Source of the DNA: Synechocystis salina LEGE 00031
GTDB taxonomy: Bacteria > Cyanobacteriota > Cyanobacteriia > Cyanobacteriales > Microcystaceae
Assembly (NCBI RefSeq): GCF_015207985.1
Contig: NZ_JADEVV010000030.1
Coordinates: forward strand, 1-51,356
Length of the DNA stretch: 51,356 nt
Direction: 5' to 3'
The notes beneath the pieces were generated by a model. The model had not been told where the DNA came from. It ran no database searches and saw only the letters and a program-made list of their open reading frames with translations. The position numbers were made by a program, and so were the translations under genes. Positions 36,042-45,117 of this stretch are shown here, piece after piece (the stretch's first letter is position 1; every line of letters starts with the position of its first letter).

Positions 36042-37304
36042 ATGACTAGCGACGATGCCGCGGCCGGTTTAGTAAAGGTTCTCGATTCTGCCCAGGGAGC
36101 TTTCCTTGCCCTCGATTCCTATGGCGGCAATGACCGGAGTCGGGCGGTGTTGGCCATGGCGGAGGCGTTGGAACGTTCCTTTGCCCAAATTTTGGAAGCC
36201 AATACCTTGGATTTGGTGGTTAGTCGGGAAATGTCCGTGGCGGATTGTCTCTGTGAATGGCTCAAGCTCACCCCGGAAAGGTTGCAAAACACGGTGGCTA
36301 TTCTGAAGCGTTTGGCTTCCTTGCCGGATCCCCTCCAGCGGGTGATGGCTTCCCCCTATCAATTTAACCTGGCCCAGACCTATTGCCAGTTGATGCCCTT
36401 GGGGGTGGTGGCCCTAGTCTATGAAGCTTTTCCTGAATTAGCGGCGATCGCCGCAGGCTTTTGCCTGAAAACCGGGAACAGCCTAGTTTTGAGGAGTTGT
36501 GGTGCCTCTAGCCATTCCACCGCGGCCATTTGTGAAATCTTGCGGGAAGGTTTACTAGATGCGGATTTACCGGTGGACAGTGTTAACCATATTCCCAGCG
36601 AAACGCTACCCAATGTGCAGGACTTAGTGGGCAGTGCTAGCCAGCTTAATTTGGTTATTCCCTACGGCCGCCCCAGTTTTGTGGAACAAATTAGCCAACA
36701 ATGTACTCCCCCTGTGTTGAGGGCCGCCATGGGTAACTGTTACCTCTACTGGTCTAGTAAAGGGGACTTGGAAATGGTGCGGCAAATGATCATCGACAGC
36801 CATGTGGGGCACCCGGATCCGGTCAATGCCATTGAAAAAGTTCTGGTTAGTCCGGGGCAAAATCCAGCGCCGTTGGTACGACTATTGAATAACCTACAGG
36901 GCAAGGGCTTCAAGCTCCGGGGAGACAGTGAACTCTGTGAACAATTTCCCGACCACCTCACCCTGGCCAAGGAGAACGAATGGGGTAAGGCCTACCTGGA
37001 CCGCACAGTGGCCTTCCGCACCACCCAAAACTTGAAAACGGCGATCGCCTGGATCAATAGCCATAGCAGTGGCCACGGGGATTGTATTGCCACCGATTCC
37101 TACCAGGAAAGTCGACAGTTTTCCATGGGGGTGGACAGCGCCCTGGTTTATGTCAATATTCCGCCCTCTTTCTGTCGCAATCCCCACCAGGGAGAATCAT
37201 TATTTTTGGGGGTATCGAGCCAAAAAGGTCAACGGCGAGGCTTGATTGGCTTAGAAGCATTTATGACCCCCAAGCAAATTGTCCAGGGGGAAAGTCGCAG
37301 TTGA
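36042..37304 (+). CDS. ProA-like protein (gamma-glutamyl phosphate reductase fold) lacking the catalytic Cys
   Basis: A 420-residue member of the ProA family, which reduces gamma-glutamyl phosphate in proline synthesis. The overall alignment to E. coli ProA is evident: the LDSAQGAFLALDSYGGNDRSRAVLAMAEALE start, PLGVVALVYEAFPELAAIAAGFCLKTGNSLVLRS, LNLVIPYGRPSF, and MGVDSALVYVNIPPSF ... LFLGVSSQKGQRRGLIGLEAFMTPKQIV. The catalytic-site segment, which reads PSTCNTVETLLV in E. coli, is here PDPVNAIEKVLV: the nucleophile position (residue 261, codon 36822-36824) is valine. The RGG loop is also changed (VIPYGRPS for LIPRGGAG). It is probably not a functional reductase, or uses another mechanism; a second proA would be needed for proline synthesis, and I recall that 6803 has two. 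Confidence 0.9.
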   Translation: MTSDDAAAGLVKVLDSAQGAFLALDSYGGNDRSRAVLAMAEALERSFAQILEANTLDLVVSREMSVADCLCEWLKLTPERLQNTVAILKRLASLPDPLQRVMASPYQFNLAQTYCQLMPLGVVALVYEAFPELAAIAAGFCLKTGNSLVLRSCGASSHSTAAICEILREGLLDADLPVDSVNHIPSETLPNVQDLVGSASQLNLVIPYGRPSFVEQISQQCTPPVLRAAMGNCYLYWSSKGDLEMVRQMIIDSHVGHPDPVNAIEKVLVSPGQNPAPLVRLLNNLQGKGFKLRGDSELCEQFPDHLTLAKENEWGKAYLDRTVAFRTTQNLKTAIAWINSHSSGHGDCIATDSYQESRQFSMGVDSALVYVNIPPSFCRNPHQGESLFLGVSSQKGQRRGLIGLEAFMTPKQIVQGESRS

Positions 37305-37314
37305 GCCATTGCCC

Positions 37315-37518
37315 ATGTCACAGTTAGGTCGTTTGGCATTGTTGGCCCTGAAAGTATTGCTCCCTTCGTTTCTTATCTCCTGGGGCATTAAGTTTATTGT
37401 GCCGGCCTTTGCTCCTCCACCAGAGTTAGCCTGGACCTTGCTATTAGTGTTCACTCCAGTGCTGGCGGTCATCGTTTGGTTGGGGCTACAGGAATGGCAG
37501 GGGAGGAAAACACCGTGA
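37315..37518 (+). CDS. Small two-helix membrane protein
   Basis: A 67-residue protein from ATG 37315-37317, ten bases after the proA-like stop. Two hydrophobic segments (about 7-30 and 38-58) end in a basic QEWQGRKTP tail. No family is recognised. Its stop overlaps the GTG start of the next gene by four bases (GTGA, 37515-37518), so the two are translationally coupled, and it may serve the PerM-type transporter. Confidence 0.6.
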   Translation: MSQLGRLALLALKVLLPSFLISWGIKFIVPAFAPPPELAWTLLLVFTPVLAVIVWLGLQEWQGRKTP

Positions 37519-38594
37519 CCTTTGCCCAATGGTCTGGCTTTATCAGTCTCTTGTTGATGGGGGCAGTGCTGTGGCAGATCCGCCAATTATTGTTACTGTT
37601 GTTTGCTGCCGTGGTGCTGGCCAACGGTTTAAACCACCTTTCCCAATGGTTCCAGCGGCGGGGCATAAAAAAACAATTATCCATACCCTTGGCGGTGATC
37701 ATTCTACTGTTGGCCCTCGTTATAGTGGTGGCCCTGATCATCCCCCCCTTTGTGGAGCAATTCCAGGAACTCCTGACCCTTGTCCCCACCAGCATTGATG
37801 ACACCCTACAATGGCTCCGGAAAATAGCCAGGGCGATCGATCCAGAATTAACGCCCCTCCTACCCAATTGGCAACAAATCACCGGACAGATCAGGCCTAT
37901 TTTGCAGAAATTGGCCGGCAACGGTTTGGGGTTGTTTTACAGCACCCTGGGTTTACCCCTCACCCTTTTACTGCTTATTGTGCTCAGTCTGATGTTTTTG
38001 GCCAATCCCAGGGCCTACCGTCAGGGTTTCATCCGTTGCTTTCCTGCTTTTTATCGAGCCCGGGTTGATCTAGTTCTTAGTAAGTCGGAAATTTTATTGG
38101 AGGATTGGCTACGGCTAATTGTGGTCAGTGCTGTGGTGGTCACCGCCACCACTTGGCTCGGTTTAGTTTTGCTCCAGGTGCGGCTTCCCCTGGCCCTAGC
38201 CCTTGTTGCCGGTATTTTTGTTGTTATTCCCAACATTGGTCCCCTGATTAGTCTAGTCCCCGCCATGGCGATCGCCCTGTTGGACAATGCTTGGAAACCT
38301 CTCTTGGTGTTGACGCTCTATGGGTTGATCAACTACTTTGAATTCCATTGGATCACCCTGCACTGCATGGGCAAGCCCCAGCCAATTTTGCGGGGGGTTT
38401 TACTATTAGCCCAAGTATTTTTTGTCAGTGTGTTCGGACTTTTTGGGTTGTGGTTGGCGGTGCCCCTCACCTTAGTTGCCCAAGTTCTAGTGCAAGAAAT
38501 ATTGATCAAAGACGTTCTTGATCGTTGCCAAAGCTCAGAAGAAGTTGAGGAAGAAAAATCCACGCAAATCCCGCCGGTATTGCCGGAATCCTAG
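37515..38594 (+). CDS. AI-2E/PerM-family membrane transporter
   Basis: About 359 residues with seven or eight hydrophobic segments and the family features LPNWQQITGQIRPILQKL ... LLLIVLSLMFLANPRAYRQGFIRCFPAFYRAR and LALVAGIFVVIPNIGPLISLVPAMAIAL (the conserved 'f.piiG..i...pa' motif). Family members are permeases or regulators for AI-2, sodium/proton exchange or other solutes. The start GTG at 37515-37517 is preferred over upstream ATGs because AGGGGAGG lies seven to eight bases before it, and it overlaps the previous gene. The C-terminal 30 residues are acidic. Substrate unknown. Confidence 0.85.
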   Translation: MTFAQWSGFISLLLMGAVLWQIRQLLLLLFAAVVLANGLNHLSQWFQRRGIKKQLSIPLAVIILLLALVIVVALIIPPFVEQFQELLTLVPTSIDDTLQWLRKIARAIDPELTPLLPNWQQITGQIRPILQKLAGNGLGLFYSTLGLPLTLLLLIVLSLMFLANPRAYRQGFIRCFPAFYRARVDLVLSKSEILLEDWLRLIVVSAVVVTATTWLGLVLLQVRLPLALALVAGIFVVIPNIGPLISLVPAMAIALLDNAWKPLLVLTLYGLINYFEFHWITLHCMGKPQPILRGVLLLAQVFFVSVFGLFGLWLAVPLTLVAQVLVQEILIKDVLDRCQSSEEVEEEKSTQIPPVLPES

Positions 38595-38776
38595 GGGAAG
38601 GGCCACAGTAAATGTGGTGTAAATTTAGTTGAAAATGGGTCTAACTTGGAGGTGAGGATAATCCTTCTGCAAACTCCTCTGCAATTCACACGAACTTAAT
38701 CTGATAGGAATCAGCGGCGAAACGTTGAATAAATAACTCCAAGGGAATTCTGCAGTTTCCCACTTTAATACTTGTT

Positions 38777-38801
38777 AAAAAAAGACAAACCCCTGGTGGT
38801 T
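38777..38801 (-). terminator. Putative rpsD terminator
   Basis: On the minus strand AACC (38801-38798) pairs with GGTT (38791-38788) around a six-base loop, followed after TGTC by seven T (38783-38777). The stem is short. It lies about 45 bases after the rpsD stop. Confidence 0.4.
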
Positions 38802-38844
38802 AGGGAAAGGGAAAGTAAATTCTCCCCCATTTCCCCAGACAGAT

Positions 38845-39453
38845 CTACGCTTTCCGAGAATAATACTCAATTACAAGCAGTTCATTGATCTGCAACGCCA
38901 CCCACTCACGGTCAATAACGCTGTTGACCTTGCCAGTAAACGTATTTTTATCGAACTCCAAATGGGAAGGCACATTGGCCAAACCAGGAAATTCCATATT
39001 GGTTTCCACCAATTTACGGGAACGGTCCCGATCACGGACACTGACAACATCCCCAGGACGGCACTGGTAGCTAGGAATATCCACTACCTGACCGTTAATG
39101 GTGATGTGGCCGTGGCAGACTAACTGCCGAGCCCCCGGAATGGTGCCAGCCATGCCCAAACGGAACACAGTGTTATCCAAGCGCATTTCCAGCAGTTCCA
39201 ACAGAGCTTGTCCGGTGGAACCCGTAGCCCGACGGGCTTTTTTCACATAACGGACCAATTGCTTTTCCGTAATGCCGTAGTTCAACCGTAGTTTCTGTTT
39301 TTCTTCTAGCCGAATGGCATACTCAGAACGTTTGCGACGGGCTTGGCCATGTTGGCCGGGGGGGTAGGCACGGCGAGGGGATTTACGGCTTAAACCGGGT
39401 AATTCCCCAAGGCGGCGGACGATCCGCAGACGAGGTCCTCTATAACGAGACAT
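38845..39453 (-). CDS. rpsD: Ribosomal protein S4
   Basis: A 202-residue 30S subunit protein, an early binder of 16S rRNA, with length and sequence typical of cyanobacteria and plastids ([36 protein letters not shown]). The S4 RNA-binding domain is at about 90-155 ([52 protein letters not shown]). Basic throughout the N-terminal domain. It is alone here and not in the spc/alpha operon, as in other cyanobacteria. Upstream 39454-39671 holds its promoter but no clear leader structure was found. Confidence 0.97.
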   Translation of the reverse strand: MSRYRGPRLRIVRRLGELPGLSRKSPRRAYPPGQHGQARRKRSEYAIRLEEKQKLRLNYGITEKQLVRYVKKARRATGSTGQALLELLEMRLDNTVFRLGMAGTIPGARQLVCHGHITINGQVVDIPSYQCRPGDVVSVRDRDRSRKLVETNMEFPGLANVPSHLEFDKNTFTGKVNSVIDREWVALQINELLVIEYYSRKA

Positions 39454-39671
39454 CTTAGTTGGTCATCTCCTAATCAATAATTCCCAAACATCCCATTATA
39501 GGTTAGTGAGGTCTGTTAACGCTACCCAGTGAAGTCCTCTCCCAGGGCATTGTGAATAACTTGGTAATTGATGCTCAATGTCCCATACTCTATTGGCTTA
39601 GGGTAAAGACCATGGTGAGAACTTCAATTAATTCTTTACCAATTCTCAAGCTTGACTGGTTCTCCCAAGGG

Positions 39672-40475
39672 CTAGGAATCGCCCAAATAGGCTTCCAGAA
39701 CCCTAGGGTCAGACTGAATTTGCTCAGGAGTGCCATCGGCCAAGTTTCTTCCTTCTGCCAAGACCCAAACGTGGTGACAGAGGGTCATGATCAAATCCAT
39801 ATTATGTTCAATCACTAAAAAAGTAATGCCTTGGCGATTCCAATTGACAATGTGTTCACAAATTTGCCCAATCAGGGTGGGGTTAACTCCGGCGGCGGGT
39901 TCATCTAGCAAAATGAGCTTGGGATTGCTCATCAAGGCTCGGGCCATTTCCAACAGTTTCCGTTGTCCCCCCGATAACGCTCCGGCATAGTCATGGGCTT
40001 TAGCGGCCAAACCAACAGATTCCAGCATCTCCATCGCCCGTTGGCGGTTGACCCGCTCTTCTGACCGTACTTTTTTGAAACTAATTAATCGTTGCAGAAA
40101 CTTTTCACCGGTTTGATGTTGATCTGCCAACAACATATTTTCCAACACAGTTAAACGGGATAAAACTTTGGCCACTTGAAAAGTCCGCACACAACCGAGT
40201 AGGGCAATTTGATGGCAGGGTAGTTCACCGATGGGATTGCCGTCGAATAAAATTTCCCCATGATCAGGACGAATAAAGTTTGACAACAGGTTAAATAAAG
40301 TGGTTTTGCCAGCACCGTTGGGGCCAATTAAGCCGGTGATACTGCCTTCTTTGACCACAATATCGGCGTGGTCCACTGCCCGCAGACCGCCAAAATTTTT
40401 GCATAGCCCCTGGGCGAGGAGTAGAGAACTGTCCGGACTACCGAGATTTTCTGCCGGGGTGATGCGATCGCTCAT
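39672..40475 (-). CDS. natA: NatA-like ABC transporter ATP-binding protein
   Basis: A 267-residue ATPase of the LivG/NatA group. Walker A is GPNGAGKTTLF (about 51-61), signature LSGGQRKLLEMARAL (about 165-179), Walker B LILLDEPAAG, and the switch histidine is in LVIEHNMDLIM. NPTLIGQICEHI after Walker B and the C-terminal SDPRVLEAYLG are marks of branched-chain/hydrophobic amino-acid transport. I recall slr0467 of 6803 as NatA of the N-I neutral amino-acid permease; its other components are not adjacent there either. So the isolated gene is consistent with a dispersed NatABCDE system. The specific substrate is inferred from homology. Confidence 0.85.
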   Translation of the reverse strand: MSDRITPAENLGSPDSSLLLAQGLCKNFGGLRAVDHADIVVKEGSITGLIGPNGAGKTTLFNLLSNFIRPDHGEILFDGNPIGELPCHQIALLGCVRTFQVAKVLSRLTVLENMLLADQHQTGEKFLQRLISFKKVRSEERVNRQRAMEMLESVGLAAKAHDYAGALSGGQRKLLEMARALMSNPKLILLDEPAAGVNPTLIGQICEHIVNWNRQGITFLVIEHNMDLIMTLCHHVWVLAEGRNLADGTPEQIQSDPRVLEAYLGDS

Positions 40476-40531
40476 GGAAAATGTGTCAATTACCGCTCAA
40501 TTACTCTGATTTAGGCGAAACCAATGGTGCT

Positions 40532-40640
40532 CCGGTTCCCGTTGATGAAATCCCAACCGCTTTGGGACTTTTTGCCGGGGGGTGGCTATACCGCCTCCAA
40601 TCATAGTGGTTTGGAGCCAGTTGGCAAGACAGGATGGCAA
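40532..40640 (-). pseudogene. Decayed duplicate of the fmt 3' end
   Basis: Bases 40532-40581 match 41214-41263, inside the 3' end of fmt, with two mismatches in 50. Both read [15 protein letters not shown] on the minus strand. Before this, weaker similarity continues: the remnant reads LEAV-stop-PPG where fmt has LEQVQPPG, the stop being TAG at 40588-40586, and a base is lost further on near 'CACTATTG'. The copies share a direct-repeat orientation 682 bases apart, flanking the DUF29 gene. Confidence 0.85.
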
Positions 40641-40723
40641 TTTGATCTACCAAAGATTAGGATGGAACCCATCCTTGATCCTGCCAAAAATTAAATTTCG
40701 GTGGGATTCAGCCATAGATTGCC

Positions 40724-41167
40724 ATGGAAGAAGTCAAGACCAAACAACTATACGAGCGGGACTATAGCCAATGGGCAGAAACGATGGCTGATTTGCTGGC
40801 TTCAGGTAAATTCGCAGAACTTGACATCGAAAATCTGGTGGAGGAGGTGCGGGATTTGTCCAAGCGAGAACGCGATCGCCTGTTAAGTAGTCTGCGGCTC
40901 ATTGTTCATCATTTGCTGAAGTGGGATTATCAACCCCAGAGGCGCTCCCGCAGTTGGCAAGTAACCATTCAACGGGAACGGAATAATATCAGTTTCTACC
41001 TTAAAGATAGCCCCAGCCTACGGCGGTATTTGACGGATGGGTGGCTGGGGGAAATTTATGGCAATGCCAAGCTAGAAGCATTTAAGGAAACCGGGTTAGA
41101 CTTTCCGGCGGCTTGTCCCTACGACATTGGGGAAGTGTTGAATCGTGTTGTTTCCCTAACTGATTGA
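40724..41167 (+). CDS. DUF29 family protein
   Basis: A 147-residue protein with the DUF29 signature: LYERDYSQWAETMADLLASGKFAELDIENLVEEVRDLSKRERDRLLSSLRLIVHHLLKWDYQPQRRSRSWQVTIQRER, and CPYDIGEVLN at the C-terminus. DUF29 proteins are abundant in cyanobacteria, often in multiple copies; their function is not known. It is placed between the fmt 3'-end remnant (40532-40640) and the true fmt stop (41175), seven bases from the latter, which suggests that it arrived as a small inserted unit. ATG 40724. Confidence 0.9.
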   Translation: MEEVKTKQLYERDYSQWAETMADLLASGKFAELDIENLVEEVRDLSKRERDRLLSSLRLIVHHLLKWDYQPQRRSRSWQVTIQRERNNISFYLKDSPSLRRYLTDGWLGEIYGNAKLEAFKETGLDFPAACPYDIGEVLNRVVSLTD

Positions 41168-41174
41168 TTATTGA

Positions 41175-42182
41175 TTATTGATGGGCATTGGGCAGACCAA
41201 AAGCTCTGATGTCCCGGTTCCCATTGATGAAATCCCAACCGCTTTGGGACTTTTTGCCTGGGGGCTGAACTTGTTCCAATAATAGGTGGCCGTTGCCAGT
41301 TTGTAGAATGGGGCCCCAATTTTTGATAGTGGCGATAATTTGCCCCGGTGAGCCAGACTCGAAGGAACAATGGTTATAGGCGTTGGCCAAATCTTGATAT
41401 TGCTCCGGCAAGAGGGTAAAGAATTCCTTCCCCAGGGGAATGGTGCTAATTATTTTCAGGGTCTGTTCGCCCCAAGCTGTGTGGCAGGCCGGCGCAAAAC
41501 CCCGCACTTGGTTATGGATTTCTATGGCGCTCCGGTGCCAGTCAATAACAAAATCGGCTTTTTTCAGCAGAGGGGCATAGGTGGCTTCCGTTTCAGCCTG
41601 GGGAGTGGGTTGCAGTTTGGCTCCATCTAGTTCCCGGAGGGTTTGCACCAACAATTCCGCGCCTGACTTGGCCAACCGATCGCCGATCGCCGTTAGATTA
41701 TCCAGTAAACCGATGGGGGTGGAAGTTTTTAGCAACATGGCCCCGGTGTCCATGCCTTCGTCCATAAGCATGGTGGTGACTCCAGTTTCCGTTTCTCCGT
41801 TGGCGATCGCCCATTGCAGGGGGGCCGCACCTCGATATTTGGGTAGTAGGGAACCATGAACATTAATACATCCCAGCCTGGGCATGGCTAGAATTTCCGA
41901 GGAAAGTAATTGTCCGTAGGCCACCACCACAAAGAAATCGGCTTGGCAATTTCGTAATTTTGCGAGGGTTTCCCCGCACCTTTTCACCCGTTCCGGCTGC
42001 CATACAGGAATACCGGCTTGCATTGCCACTTCCTTGACCGGAGAAGGAATTAACTTACTGCCCCTCCCCCGTCGGCGATCGGGCTGACTAACCACCGCCA
42101 ACACGTCCATATCCGGTTGGTTTAAAACAGCATTGAGGGTAGGAACAGCAAAATCCGGTGTGCCAAAGAAGACAATTTTCAT
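41175..42182 (-). CDS. fmt: Methionyl-tRNA formyltransferase
   Basis: A 335-residue enzyme that formylates initiator Met-tRNA with 10-formyltetrahydrofolate. The N-terminal domain begins [44 protein letters not shown], and the catalytic [44 protein letters not shown] has the Asn, His and Asp of the family. The C-terminal OB-fold domain (about 210-320) binds tRNA. The last 13 residues (after [15 protein letters not shown]) differ from what follows the same motif in the decayed copy at 40532, so the 3' end has been through duplication or exchange. Confidence 0.97.
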   Translation of the reverse strand: MKIVFFGTPDFAVPTLNAVLNQPDMDVLAVVSQPDRRRGRGSKLIPSPVKEVAMQAGIPVWQPERVKRCGETLAKLRNCQADFFVVVAYGQLLSSEILAMPRLGCINVHGSLLPKYRGAAPLQWAIANGETETGVTTMLMDEGMDTGAMLLKTSTPIGLLDNLTAIGDRLAKSGAELLVQTLRELDGAKLQPTPQAETEATYAPLLKKADFVIDWHRSAIEIHNQVRGFAPACHTAWGEQTLKIISTIPLGKEFFTLLPEQYQDLANAYNHCSFESGSPGQIIATIKNWGPILQTGNGHLLLEQVQPPGKKSQSGWDFINGNRDIRAFGLPNAHQ

Positions 42183-42280
42183 TGCAAAATATCAAAGAAA
42201 TAGCTCGGTTCCCTAGGGCTTTAACTACCAATTACCATGGCTTTATCGCCCCAAGAGTCTGCTTATAAAGTTCTACCCTG

Positions 42281-42358
42281 CTCCTAAATCTCCCAATACT
42301 GGGGGACTTTAAAGTAGTTTCCCCCCAAAGTTGAGGGGCTAGGAGAACCTTTAAAACA
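42281..42358. repeat. Dispersed palindromic repeat, copy 2, paired with an inverted unit
   Basis: 42317-42358 has the same start (GTTT-CCCCC-AAA) and end (CTTTTAAAAC-like) as the unit at 19317-19358. Directly before it, 42281-42316 reads as a related unit in inverted orientation, so the outermost CTCCTA (42281-42286) can pair with TAGGAG (42340-42345). The structure lies between the divergent fmt and guanine-deaminase-like genes. Confidence 0.55.
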
Positions 42359-42424
42359 GTTTCTAAAAAGTGTGAAGAATTGTAAGAAATGCCATTCTTC
42401 CCCAGCCGTTGCCATGGATTAAAA

Positions 42425-42437
42425 GTACAATTTGTAC
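42425..42437. promoter_or_regulatory. GTACAA/TTGTAC operator-like palindrome
   Basis: A perfect inverted repeat (GTACAA, T, TTGTAC) ends 14 bases before the likely ATG of the deaminase gene at 42452. It resembles the NtcA site GTA-N8-TAC, but the spacer is seven, so NtcA is unlikely to be the reader. Its position would overlap the ribosome-binding region and suits a repressor. Confidence 0.45.
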
Positions 42438-42451
42438 CAATAGTTGACGGC

Positions 42452-42994
42452 ATGGGCAAAAGTCAGGAAACAGCCCGTCAGACTAAATTTACCCCTTTAG
42501 AGGATATAGCCAGAATGGTTACTGAACAAGACCGTGAGTACATGCGCCAGGCGATCGCCATTATGCGGGATGCGGGGGTGGTCAACAAGACTGGTGGCCC
42601 CTTCGGCGTGGTCATAGTCAAGGATGGAGAAGTAATTGGGGCGGCGGGTAACAGTGTAATCAAAGATAATGATCCGTCTGCCCATGCGGAAGTAAATGCT
42701 ATCCGTCAGGCTTGCCAAACCGTGGGCACCTGGAATTTGGCAGGGGCGGTGATGTATAGCAGTTGCGAATGTTGCCCCATGTGCTACGCCACCAGCTACT
42801 GGGCCAGGATTGACAAAATTTACTACGCTGCCGGTTGGAGCGATTTTGAAGATCTTTTTGACGACAGCAATATCAGTAAAGATTTGACAAAACCTTACCC
42901 AGAAAGACTGTTAGCACCGGAGCAAATTTTACAGGAAGAAGCTCAAGTGGTTTGGGAGGAATTTCGTCAGTTACCGGACGGTGCCCGCTACTAG
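42452..42994 (+). CDS. Guanine deaminase-like CMP/dCMP-type deaminase
   Basis: About 180 residues from ATG 42452 (earlier in-frame start 42389, later ATG 42515). It closely follows the GuaD family: GGPFGVVIVKDGEVIGAAGNSVIKDNDPSAHAEVNAIRQACQTVGTW, with HAE as zinc and proton-shuttle site, then SCECCPMCYATSYWARIDKIYYA with the CPMC zinc cysteines. FDDSNISKDLTKPYPERL is also like B. subtilis GuaD, which converts guanine to xanthine. One difference is Cys for Pro just before CPMC (CECCPMC). Its stop overlaps that of the convergent next gene by three bases (42992-42994 and 42991-42993). Confidence 0.85.
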   Translation: MGKSQETARQTKFTPLEDIARMVTEQDREYMRQAIAIMRDAGVVNKTGGPFGVVIVKDGEVIGAAGNSVIKDNDPSAHAEVNAIRQACQTVGTWNLAGAVMYSSCECCPMCYATSYWARIDKIYYAAGWSDFEDLFDDSNISKDLTKPYPERLLAPEQILQEEAQVVWEEFRQLPDGARY

Positions 42995-43650
42995 CCCAAT
43001 CGACTGAAAATTACCCGAAAAAACTGTAATAGCAAAAGTAGAGCAAGGATAATGGACGCCAACGCCAAAGATTGCTCTTTTTTTGTGCCTTGCCCCTCTA
43101 GCCAACGTTGATAAATGCCACTTACCCAGGGCACTGCAAACCAGCCTGTGATAGCCACACTACAAAAGTTACTGAACAGCATCCAGGTGGGGAAATCAAT
43201 CAAATCTGGCTTATGGAGCAACAAATTAAGCCCCATAACAGTGGGGTAAAGTACCAATAAAACCAACAGGTTTATTTTCCAGACGGGGGATGGCTGGCTC
43301 AGTTTTTGCTTTAACCAACGGCTGTAACCTTCCGTATTTACTTTGCCTTTAAACTCATAACCAGCATTTTCTTCTAGGTAAATTAACTGTCTTCTTTCTG
43401 GGCTATCTAGCCAACCGATAAAATTTTCCAGCGTGTCAAAGCGGATCACTGTTTCCGCTACAAAAATGCCCCCTTCCGAGCGTAATTCGGTGGATTCACT
43501 GCTAATGTAGCCCGGATATTTTTTTTCTAACTCCTTTAATTGTTCCTGACACTCCAGAAAAATTTGCTGGTGCTCTGGGGTGACCCGGTGGGCAAAATGA
43601 TACTCAAAATATTCATCAGCGGCTTGGTCTGGCGTTGGTGGAGATGTCAT
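42991..43650 (-). CDS. Membrane-anchored antibiotic-biosynthesis-monooxygenase-fold protein
   Basis: About 219 residues from ATG 43648-43650 (a TTG at 43656 would add two). The first 110 residues fit a dimeric alpha-beta barrel ABM domain (HHFAHRVTPEHQQIFLECQEQLKELEKKYPGYISSES-like, with GIFVAETVIRFDTLENFIGWLDSPERRQLI), followed by three hydrophobic segments (about 127-150, 160-180, 195-215). Such a domain fused to membrane helices occurs in cyanobacteria and other bacteria without a known function. No heme or metal ligands stand out. It converges on the deaminase gene with overlapping stop codons. Confidence 0.8.
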   Translation of the reverse strand: MTSPPTPDQAADEYFEYHFAHRVTPEHQQIFLECQEQLKELEKKYPGYISSESTELRSEGGIFVAETVIRFDTLENFIGWLDSPERRQLIYLEENAGYEFKGKVNTEGYSRWLKQKLSQPSPVWKINLLVLLVLYPTVMGLNLLLHKPDLIDFPTWMLFSNFCSVAITGWFAVPWVSGIYQRWLEGQGTKKEQSLALASIILALLLLLQFFRVIFSRLG

Positions 43651-43768
43651 GGGCAATGGGGATGGGGGCGCGGGGTCAGTATATCGGCGATCGCCTAGTC
43701 AACAAAACCCGATATTCTACTAAAAGACTAAACACATCGTTTTACCAACGCTAGAGCTGGGTGGGCCA

Positions 43769-45115
<1,347 letters not shown>

Positions 45116-45117
45116 TT

